From assembly GCA_947575425.1 (NCBI GenBank), contig CANPNQ010000003.1, positions 1-16,406 of the forward strand: a stretch of DNA of 16,406 nucleotides, in the 5' to 3' direction. The DNA comes from an uncultured Erysipelotrichaceae bacterium (GTDB taxonomy: Bacteria > Bacillota_I > Bacilli_A > Erysipelotrichales > Erysipelotrichaceae). The notes below the pieces were generated by a model. The model saw only the letters and a program-made list of their open reading frames with translations. It did no database searches and was not told the DNA's origin. A program made the position numbers and the translations under genes. This document shows positions 6,475 to 12,062 of the stretch, piece by piece. Position 1 is the first letter of the stretch. Each line of letters starts with the position of its first letter.

Positions 6475-7297
6475 AGTTTTCGTTAAAATATACTTCCTGA
6501 CGGATGATGATATTACCTTGGATGACCGCGCCTCGCTTTACCTGTATATCATTGGCGCTGACATCACCGACGATCGCACTGGTCGATAGGAATTTCACAC
6601 CCTCGGAAACCATCGCATTACCCTTGATGCGTCCACCGTTGAGCAACTCAAACGCCTCTACATTGCCATTGATTGTGGAACTTTCACTCACCTGCATATT
6701 ACCTCCGCAGCCGATGTCACCGACAACAATCGCATTATCCAAATAAGCATTGTTACAGCTGATGGTTCCTTCGACAATCCCATAGATGGATAAGTTGGCA
6801 TTGCACAGAATATCACCTTGTACATGCCCTTGTATGACTAGATCTCCGTCTGCTTCGATATTACCGTGGATAACGGTACTCTTGGAAATGGTTGTTGTGT
6901 CCTCACCACTTGATTTGTTTTGATTGGCTGTAAACTGAGAACGCTGATAACTCCTTTCCGCATAGGATTGCGTTTGCTCATAGGATTCATCTTCTTGATA
7001 GCTTTGGGTATTCTCATAAGGCTGATGATCCCTTTGGTCCTGTATTGCTTCATAACTCTGCGTATCCTGATAAGACGGCTCCTGTTCATATGCCTGATAG
7101 TTATCTTCCTTCAGCATTTCGTCAAAAGCATCGTTGCCATAGGAACTTTGTGCAGATTGTGCTTCCGCATTTACCTGTGGCTGAATGATCTCCTGCTCCT
7201 GTGCCTGAGTATTCGCTGCTGTTTGCTGCGGCTGTTTGGGAGTTTGATTTTGGTTTTTCTGAGCATACATTTGTTTTTGACGTTCATACCACTTCAT
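6473..7297 (-). CDS. bactofilin family cytoskeletal protein with Q/Y-rich N-terminal extension
   Basis: A 274-residue protein. Residues about 138-268 form a bactofilin (DUF583) domain: a right-handed beta-helix made of short repeats such as STVIHGNIEADGDLVIQGHV, then VEGTISC, VVGDIGC, INGNVEA, IKGNAMV and VIQGNII. Bactofilins polymerise without nucleotide into filaments or patches at the membrane and act in cell shape, division-site or envelope tasks. Residues 1-137 are low complexity and rich in Q, Y, E and S, with a recurring T-Q-S-Y motif (79-82, 97-100, 109-112). No membrane segment is present; MKWYERQKQM could be a short membrane-binding helix. The start is fixed by GAGGAGGAAA seven bases upstream. 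It is transcribed alone; no M23 peptidase gene, a frequent neighbour, is near. Confidence 0.85.
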   Translation of the reverse strand: MKWYERQKQMYAQKNQNQTPKQPQQTAANTQAQEQEIIQPQVNAEAQSAQSSYGNDAFDEMLKEDNYQAYEQEPSYQDTQSYEAIQDQRDHQPYENTQSYQEDESYEQTQSYAERSYQRSQFTANQNKSSGEDTTTISKSTVIHGNIEADGDLVIQGHVQGDILCNANLSIYGIVEGTISCNNAYLDNAIVVGDIGCGGNMQVSESSTINGNVEAFELLNGGRIKGNAMVSEGVKFLSTSAIVGDVSANDIQVKRGAVIQGNIIIRQEVYFNEN

Positions 7298-7330
7298 TTG
7301 TATTTCCTCCTCTTCATCACCATTTTAGAT

Positions 7331-7359
7331 ATTATATCATTAAATCATTGTAATTTACA
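7331..7359 (-). promoter_or_regulatory. promoter of the bactofilin gene
   Basis: Minus strand: a perfect TATAAT (7336-7331) with TG two bases upstream (TGATATAAT) and a poor -35, TGTAAA (7359-7354), at 17 bases. The start near 7325 leaves a leader of about 28 bases. Confidence 0.55.
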
Positions 7360-7460
7360 TCATTTCTTATGCTTTTTTCTGATAAATTTATGTTTTTTGT
7401 CTGCAATTCAGGCGTTCTCTGCTTTAAATTCAATGCTTTTCTTCCTTATGGTGCATATAT

Positions 7461-7490
7461 TTCCCATGCATAGACCTCATATGCTATAAT
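7461..7490 (+). promoter_or_regulatory. promoter upstream of the EamA gene
   Basis: TATAAT at 7485-7490 with TG at 7482-7483 (extended -10) and a partial -35, TTCCCA (7461-7466), at 18 bases. Transcription would begin near 7497, about 285 bases before the EamA start codon. Confidence 0.5.
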
Positions 7491-7781
7491 TTGCAGGCAC
7501 TGTTGACCGCTTTGCCGGTTCTTTTTGATCAGCGCAGCTATACCTGATATCGCTGCGTTTGCCTGATGTAATATATGGATGGCTTTCATGCTTGCCGCTT
7601 TGCTTGTTTCAAAAAATCATCAGCTACGAAAACACGATCGTGATCCTGAAGCATTTTGTTATGCCCTTTCTCTGATTGCCTGTTTTAGTTCCTTTATTTT
7701 CCTCTGTTTCTATGCTTCTGTAGGCAGCGGCTTGAAATTATGGGGGAGGATATGCTATCATACCAAGCAAAAGGAAGGGAT
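7491..7781 (+). other. long leader of the EamA gene, with hairpins and a coupled small frame
   Basis: Near the predicted start, GACCG-CTTTGC-CGGTT (about 7505-7520) is a short hairpin followed by TCTTTTT, like an attenuator. AGCGCAGC and GCTGCGTT, separated by 12 bases, form a second hairpin in about 7532-7559. From 7579 a 68-residue frame with one hydrophobic stretch runs to TGA 7783-7785, overlapping ATG 7782 of the EamA gene by ATGA. It lacks a ribosome binding site and resembles nothing I know. I do not recognise a known riboswitch class. Confidence 0.3.
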
Positions 7782-7784
7782 ATG

Positions 7785-8660
7785 ATGCATAAAACAACAG
7801 CAAATTTTATTTTGGTGCTGGTAACGATCATATGGGGCGGCGGCTTTATTGCGACAAGTACGGCGCTGAATACGTTTCCACCCTTTACCATCATGGCAAT
7901 TCGCTTTCTCGGTGCGGCGATTCTGCCATTTCTGATCGCATGGAGAAAGTGGCGCTCTCTTTCGATGGGAGAATTGATTCATGGAATCATGATCGGCGGT
8001 TTTCTGTTTTTGGCCTTCGGGTTTCAGACCTTCGGCTTACAGGTGACAACACCGGGGAAAAACGCATTTCTGACTGCGACTTATGTAGTATTTGTACCGT
8101 ATTTATTGTGGCTGTTTCGAAAACGGAGACTGAAGCGAAAAGAATGGGCGGCATCCTTTCTCTGTATTCTGGGAATTGCGCTGTTGACATTACAAGGGGA
8201 TTCTCTTTCCTTCACCATAGGAGATAGCCTTTCTTTTATCTGTGCTTTGTTTTTTGCGATTCATATCATTGCGCTGGAGCGTTATGGTGCGCACAGTGAT
8301 GTGTTTGTGATGACGGCGTTACAGATGGGAACAGCAGGTGTGATTTCAGCATTGTTTGCCTGTTTTACAGAGACGTGGCCTGCTCAGATTCCCACCACAG
8401 CGATCCTGTCGGTGGGGTATTCGATCCTGATCTCCACCATGCTTGCCTACTTGTTACAGACATGGGCGCAGAAATATACCGATGCGAACAGTGCCTCTAT
8501 GATTCTTTCAATGGAGGCATTATGGGCGAGCGTATTTTCCTTTTTGTTTTTACAGGAAACGATGAGTGTGGCGATGCTGTTTGGGGCAGTGTTGATCCTT
8601 GTATCTGTGATCTCCATGGGATATGATCCTCATCAAAAAAAGGCAAAGAGATCTTCCTGA
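7785..8660 (+). CDS. EamA/DMT family transporter
   Basis: A 291-residue integral membrane protein of the drug/metabolite transporter superfamily with two EamA repeats and about ten membrane helices. The first repeat opens with the family hallmark IIWGGGFIATSTAL (about 12-25) followed by FTIMAIRFLGAAILPF; the second begins near GDSLSFICALFFAIHIIALE and ends with the typical glutamate motif SMEALWASVFSFLFLQE. The tail is basic. Family members export amino acids, nucleosides, sugars or metabolites; the substrate here is unknown. The start is ATG 7785 or the adjacent ATG 7782; AAAGGAAGG at 7770-7778 serves either. An in-frame ATG at 7752 sits only two bases after GGGGGAGG and is less likely. No clear terminator follows; about 160 featureless bases separate it from the hydrogenase promoter. 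Confidence 0.85.
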   Translation: MHKTTANFILVLVTIIWGGGFIATSTALNTFPPFTIMAIRFLGAAILPFLIAWRKWRSLSMGELIHGIMIGGFLFLAFGFQTFGLQVTTPGKNAFLTATYVVFVPYLLWLFRKRRLKRKEWAASFLCILGIALLTLQGDSLSFTIGDSLSFICALFFAIHIIALERYGAHSDVFVMTALQMGTAGVISALFACFTETWPAQIPTTAILSVGYSILISTMLAYLLQTWAQKYTDANSASMILSMEALWASVFSFLFLQETMSVAMLFGAVLILVSVISMGYDPHQKKAKRSS

Positions 8661-8825
8661 TATTATCAATACGTCTTGAGTGATATGGTAAAGGCTGCGA
8701 TTGCAGGCATTCACTTGGATGTACCTGACAAGCATAGGGAAGCGGATTTTGGCATATCATACGTTATAGGAGATACGTGTACAAGGGAAAAGGAGAATTG
8801 TTAAAAATTTCTTATGAATTTGTGC

Positions 8826-8853
8826 TTTTCAAGTAGTGATTTTATGGTATAAT
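8826..8853 (+). promoter_or_regulatory. promoter of the hydrogenase gene
   Basis: TATAAT (8848-8853) with TG at 8845-8846 (extended -10) and TTTTCA (8826-8831) at 16 bases. RNA should start near 8860. Confidence 0.65.
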
Positions 8854-8857
8854 TGAT

Positions 8858-8889
8858 TTGTGAAAAAAAGTACAAGGTGATACTTGTAC
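8858..8889 (+). promoter_or_regulatory. Rex-like half-site and hairpin at the hydrogenase start point
   Basis: TTGTGAA-AAAA-AGTACAA (8858-8875) resembles the Rex redox-repressor site TTGTTAA-N4-TTAACAA: the left arm matches 6 of 7, the right arm only its ACAA end. Overlapping it, GTACAAG (8870-8876), GTGATA and CTTGTAC (8883-8889) form a perfect 7-base inverted repeat at the 5' end of the mRNA. Either could control the gene; Rex is a known regulator of fermentation and hydrogenase genes in Clostridia. Confidence 0.35.
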
Positions 8890-8922
8890 CCTGTGATAGG
8901 GATAAGGATTGGAGAGGAATTT

Positions 8923-10371
8923 ATGTCATTATTTGAGCATGAAGCACGACAATTTAAATTTGATGTGCTGCGCGAGGTCTCACATCGCTGTTTTGAGGGA
9001 AAACTGGATGAAACGATCATTGATGAACTTGCATATCAGTTGATTCCCGGCAAGCATGCGGATTTTCGCTGTTGCGTGTATAAAGAAAGAGAGATCATTC
9101 GTCAGCGTGCCAGAATGGCGATGGGTAAGCCGCCGGTGCCGATGGAGCATGACAATCCAAGGCAGATTGTCAGAGTGATTGAAGCGGCTTGCGATGGCTG
9201 TAGCATCCATAAAATATTAGTAACGGATAACTGCCGCAAATGCATGGCGAAGTCCTGCATGGCCGCATGTAAATTCGATGCAATGAAAATGGGGCCAGAC
9301 CATGCATATGTGGATTATGCCAAATGTAAGGAATGCGGGGCCTGTGTGAGTGCCTGTCCCTTCCATGCCATCGTGGAGACGATGCGTCCTTGCCGGGCCA
9401 GCTGTCCGGTCGATGCGATTAGTATGGATGAAAACGGTTTGGCTCAGATTGATGAAGAAAAGTGCATCAACTGCGGGGCCTGTCAGGCAAAATGCCCGTT
9501 TGGCGCGATTGAGGATATGTCGTGGATGACACAGGTGATTGATGAACTTCGCTCAGATACAAAGCTGTTTGCGATTTTTGCGCCTTCCATCCAAGGACAA
9601 TTTGATAATGCAAGCTTGCCGCAAATCAAACAAGCGATTCGGGAGCTTGGCTTTGAGGAAGCATATGAAGCGGCAATCGGGGCTGATGCGGTGGCATGGT
9701 ATGAGCGTGAGGATGCCATAAAGCATAAGGCGGAGGGAAAGAAGATCACAACCTCTTGTTGCCCCGCTTTTGTCAATTTGGCAAAACAGCACTTTCCCAG
9801 CGTATATGAAAACAACGTATCGCATATGGTATCTCCGATGGTGGCGATCGGACGCTATTTGAAGCATCACTATCCGGATCATAAACTGGTGTTTGTGGGA
9901 CCATGTGTTGCGAAAAAACAGGAGGCACAGGATTCCTGCATCGACTATTGCCTGACCTTTGAGGAGCTTGCGGCGATGATGGTCAGCTGTCAAATTTCAC
10001 CGGAAAATGTAATTCCAAATGAGGATGAGACCGCCTCTGTTTACGGTCGTAACTTTGCGATCGGCGGCGGCGTATCTAAGGCGATGCTTCAAGCACTGAA
10101 GGAAAACAGTGAGGATGTCGTAACCGCCGAATATGCCGATGGTTCTGCCGCATGCAAGAAGGCATTGCTGCTGATGAAGGTAGGGCGTTTCCCAAGTGAT
10201 GTATTGGAAGGCATGGCATGTGTTGGCGGCTGTGTTTGCGGTCCGGCATCCATTGAAAATGCACCCAAGATCAAGGCTCGCATGAACAAGGAAAACGCGG
10301 AGCATACGGAAAAAACGATCGCCTCTACATTGGAAGTATTTGATTTCACCGGAATTGATCTGCATAAATAA
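8923..10371 (+). CDS. monomeric [FeFe] hydrogenase, group B (B1/B3 type)
   Basis: A 482-residue cytoplasmic iron-sulfur protein. An N-terminal helical part (1-89) precedes a cysteine-rich ferredoxin-like region with several clusters: C90/C93, C104/C107/C112/C116, CxxCGACVSACP (135-146), C157/C161 and CxxCGACQAKCP (181-192). The H-cluster domain follows: L1 TTSCCPAF (276-283, cluster ligand C280 and proton-relay C279), L2 GPCVAKKQE (326-334, C328, K331, E334), L3 MACVGGC (431-437, C433, C437). L2 lacks the usual Met and L3 lacks GGGQP of group A enzymes, both marks of group B. The enzyme should convert protons and electrons to H2 or the reverse; the partner is probably ferredoxin. No HydE/F/G maturases are in the window. 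The start at ATG 8923 follows GGAGAGGA; a TTG at 8884 lies inside the leader hairpin and is rejected. Confidence 0.9.
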   Translation: MSLFEHEARQFKFDVLREVSHRCFEGKLDETIIDELAYQLIPGKHADFRCCVYKEREIIRQRARMAMGKPPVPMEHDNPRQIVRVIEAACDGCSIHKILVTDNCRKCMAKSCMAACKFDAMKMGPDHAYVDYAKCKECGACVSACPFHAIVETMRPCRASCPVDAISMDENGLAQIDEEKCINCGACQAKCPFGAIEDMSWMTQVIDELRSDTKLFAIFAPSIQGQFDNASLPQIKQAIRELGFEEAYEAAIGADAVAWYEREDAIKHKAEGKKITTSCCPAFVNLAKQHFPSVYENNVSHMVSPMVAIGRYLKHHYPDHKLVFVGPCVAKKQEAQDSCIDYCLTFEELAAMMVSCQISPENVIPNEDETASVYGRNFAIGGGVSKAMLQALKENSEDVVTAEYADGSAACKKALLLMKVGRFPSDVLEGMACVGGCVCGPASIENAPKIKARMNKENAEHTEKTIASTLEVFDFTGIDLHK

Positions 10372-10406
10372 AAAGAGGCTTAAATCGAGGACGATATTCT
10401 ATGATT

Positions 10407-10470
10407 AAAAAAGTCTGTGTGCTGTCTTAATCTCCATGAGAGTCCTATCTGAAGCGATACAGGCTTTTTT
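10407..10470. terminator. long-stem terminator after the hydrogenase gene
   Basis: AAAAAAGTCTGTGT (10407-10420) pairs with ATACAGGCTTTTTT (10457-10470) over 14 positions with two G-U pairs. The 36-base apical part contains smaller pairings (CTC/GAG around 10432-10441). Both ends carry A/T runs, so it can act in both directions, also for the convergent membrane-protein gene. Confidence 0.65.
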
Positions 10471-10553
10471 ATATGCTTTTGTTTTTGGGATGCGGCTTTC
10501 AATCATAGGAGCGAGTGATCCATGAGTAGCAACAAGCATGCATCATTTGCAGT

Positions 10554-10922
10554 TTATTCATTCAACCATTGTCGGTTGTTGGCGAAGGTACTTTTCTTTA
10601 AATGCTTATGACGTTTGACGAAAAAACGGTAGCGCATCCAGCACACAGCTTGAATCAAAATTGCCAAAAGCGCAGCCATTCCCATACATAGGGTAGGTAA
10701 AAAATAAGGGGAGGATTGTCCTTGATCATCCGCCATCACTCCTAGGTAAAATAATTGTCCCATAATGGCAAGAAAGGCGAAAACAGTAAGCAGGAATGGA
10801 AAGATGACAGTTTTCTTATTTCTTATGGCGGCATAACTAAAATAGATCACTATAAGAAGCAGCACGCACACTGCCATATAATTGGCAGGATAATAACTGA
10901 TCAGTTCTGTCTGAGTATGCAT
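10554..10922 (-). CDS. small membrane protein, unknown function
   Basis: A 122-residue protein with three predicted membrane helices: about NYMAVCVLLLIVIYFSYAAI, then TVIFPFLLTVFAFLAIMGQL, then a third beginning YFLPTLCMGMAALLAIL, and a strongly basic C-terminus (RYRFFVKRHKHLKK). The positive-inside rule puts the tail in the cytoplasm. I recognise no family. ATG 10922 is chosen because AGAGGTG lies six bases upstream; the GTG at 10931 is part of that ribosome binding site. It faces the gene at 11161 with a divergent promoter region, and ends before the long-stem terminator it shares with the hydrogenase gene. Confidence 0.6.
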   Translation of the reverse strand: MHTQTELISYYPANYMAVCVLLLIVIYFSYAAIRNKKTVIFPFLLTVFAFLAIMGQLFYLGVMADDQGQSSPYFLPTLCMGMAALLAILIQAVCWMRYRFFVKRHKHLKKSTFANNRQWLNE

Positions 10923-10997
10923 ATATTTCACCTCTTGATGTTCTGATTTGCTTATTATTTCAAATCAATGGCTGTGAGCTTAGAATCTGATATCGAA

Positions 10998-11012
10998 TGG
11001 CGAGGATCGCCA
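10998..11012 (-). promoter_or_regulatory. palindrome TGGCGA-N3-TCGCCA, candidate operator
   Basis: Two perfect 6-base arms around GGA, lying about 12-27 bases after the predicted start point of the minus-strand membrane-protein transcript. It could be a repressor site or a small hairpin in the leader. No known regulator is assigned. Confidence 0.3.
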
Positions 11013-11030
11013 AAAGGAAAGAATAATTTG

Positions 11031-11059
11031 ATTATAGTCCTTTTTATGAGGAAAGGCAA
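11031..11059 (-). promoter_or_regulatory. promoter of the small membrane-protein gene
   Basis: Minus strand: TTGCCT (11059-11054), a 17-base spacer and a perfect TATAAT (11036-11031). The leader to ATG 10922 is about 100 bases. Confidence 0.55.
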
Positions 11060-11108
11060 CTGTTTCCCAACTGAGAGGGAACAGAAAGAGGTCCAATGCT
11101 TTTTCCGC

Positions 11109-11137
11109 TTGTATATCAATCCATTTCCTGATACAAT
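11109..11137 (+). promoter_or_regulatory. promoter of the acidic 165-residue protein gene
   Basis: TTGTAT (11109-11114), a 17-base spacer and TACAAT (11132-11137) with TG at 11129-11130. The leader is about 18 bases. Confidence 0.55.
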
Positions 11138-11160
11138 GATACAAAAAAGGAGGGGTATGT

Positions 11161-11658
11161 ATGTTGTGGAAACAGGGGGATCATGCGCAACTGTCGCTGA
11201 GCGATGGAATCGCTGTTGATTATACACAAGGGCGCTTTGTGCTTGTGGTTAAGGACGATGTGTGGACGGAATATGAATGCAAGGCACTTCATCAAAATCC
11301 CTTGCATCTCTATTTTATCTATGAGCGCATCTGTGCGTTGTTTTTATTAGAAAATGTGGCTTCCATTGATACCAGTGATGCGATTTTCGATATTCACAGT
11401 TGCGATGAAGCAAACCGGCTGTTAGAGGACGAAATATACGATATGGAGATTTATTTCATTGATGGACATGATATGGTTTGTGGCGCACGTAGGATCAGTT
11501 TTGATAAGCAAAGCAGTGAAATAATCCGTAAGCATTTACAGAAACAGATGGATACCCCTTATGATGATGCGGGATTTGATCGCGCATTAGCCAAAATACA
11601 AGGAATCTATGAGCCATTTGAAATGGAAAAGATGGCACTTTTTAAGGCAACATTCTAG
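11161..11658 (+). CDS. hypothetical protein, acidic, soluble
   Basis: A 165-residue protein with no signal peptide, membrane segment or cysteine cluster. The N-terminal half alternates short strands (DGIAVDYTQGRFVLVVKDDVW) with a hydrophobic core around residues 50-65 (HLYFIYERICALFLLENVAS); the C-terminal half is mainly helical and charged. Composition is acidic. It does not match a family I can name. AAGGAGG at 11147-11153, seven bases before ATG 11161, is a near-consensus ribosome binding site and, with an extended -10 promoter and its own terminator, makes a real gene likely. Another ATG at 11157 is in a different frame and too close to the binding site. Confidence 0.65.
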   Translation: MLWKQGDHAQLSLSDGIAVDYTQGRFVLVVKDDVWTEYECKALHQNPLHLYFIYERICALFLLENVASIDTSDAIFDIHSCDEANRLLEDEIYDMEIYFIDGHDMVCGARRISFDKQSSEIIRKHLQKQMDTPYDDAGFDRALAKIQGIYEPFEMEKMALFKATF

Positions 11659-11694
11659 CGCGTATGTCAATCATGGCAACAAAGAAATAACGAT

Positions 11695-11725
11695 ATACCT
11701 CTCAAACAGTCAGAGGTATTTTTTT
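11695..11725 (+). terminator. rho-independent terminator
   Basis: ATACCTCT (11695-11702), a 9-base loop and AGAGGTAT (11712-11719), then a run of T to 11725. It ends the 11161 transcript. Confidence 0.8.
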
Positions 11726-11797
11726 AACTTAAAAAAATAAATAATTACTAAAATATATCGCATTGAGCCTTGTGATTGCTTTCTTTTATAAATTTAT

Positions 11798-11813
11798 AAG
11801 TAATCGTTTACAA
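11798..11813 (+). promoter_or_regulatory. cre-like box (CcpA catabolite repression) upstream of glpK
   Basis: AAGTAATCGTTTACAA fits the cre consensus WTGNAANCGNWNNCWW at every fixed position but one (A for T at position 2). It overlaps a possible upstream promoter: TTGTGA (11770-11775) with TATAAG (11795-11800) at a wide 19-base spacing, or a -10 TACAAT at 11809. Glycerol genes are classic CcpA targets in Bacillota, so the context fits. Confidence 0.5.
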
Positions 11814-11826
11814 TCACTCGATATGG

Positions 11827-11847
11827 TTTCTGATTAAACATCAGAAA
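11827..11847 (+). promoter_or_regulatory. hairpin in the region upstream of glpK
   Basis: TTTCTGAT (11827-11834), loop TAAAC, ATCAGAAA (11840-11847): eight perfect pairs. It is followed by an A run and then ATTTATC, so it is not a plain plus-strand terminator; it may be an operator or the 5' structure of an RNA started near the cre-like box. Confidence 0.35.
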
Positions 11848-11910
11848 AAATTTATCATAGTAGGCTTTATGAGACAGAGTAAATCGCAATGGTTTATCCT
11901 GCTTTGAGGA

Positions 11911-11950
11911 GAGGCGACAGCGGATGATAAGCGTCTGTCGCTTCCTTTCT
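11911..11950 (+). terminator. stable hairpin upstream of the glpK promoter, possible leader terminator
   Basis: GAGGCGACAG (11911-11920) pairs with CTGTCGCTTC (11935-11944), with a further CG/CG inside. The 3' side continues CTTTCTCTATTTG, a weak T tract. It could end a short RNA begun near 11815-11825, or act as a regulated leader terminator like those controlled by GlpP in B. subtilis glp genes; the second idea is inference. Confidence 0.4.
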
Positions 11951-11954
11951 CTAT

Positions 11955-11983
11955 TTGATTATTGTCAGCCACCGTGTTATACT
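11955..11983 (+). promoter_or_regulatory. main promoter of glpK
   Basis: TTGATT (11955-11960), a 17-base spacer and TATACT (11978-11983). Start near 11990; leader about 73 bases. Confidence 0.6.
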
Positions 11984-12025
11984 TACCACAGATATGTAAC
12001 CGCATACATGATGGGAAAGAATTTG

Positions 12026-12047
12026 GATCGTATATCCAATTACGATC
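12026..12047 (+). promoter_or_regulatory. leader hairpin just before the glpK ribosome binding site
   Basis: GATCGTA (12026-12032), loop TATCCAAT, TACGATC (12041-12047): seven perfect pairs ending three bases before GGAGG (12050-12054). It could tune ribosome access or protect the 5' end. Confidence 0.4.
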
Positions 12048-12062
12048 ATGGAGGACAAACAC

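Noticed and set aside
6920..7489. 189-residue hydrophobic plus-strand frame opposite the bactofilin gene
   Set aside because: It is the antisense of the Q/Y/E-rich tail; its leucine-rich composition is what the complement of such codons gives, and it has no promoter or binding site.
8884..8922. TTG start of the hydrogenase adding 13 residues
   Set aside because: It lies inside the leader hairpin without a binding site; GGAGAGGA precedes ATG 8923.
10968..11219. 83-residue plus-strand frame overlapping the start of the 165-residue protein
   Set aside because: It spans two promoters and a palindrome, has no ribosome binding site at its start, and overlaps a better supported gene.
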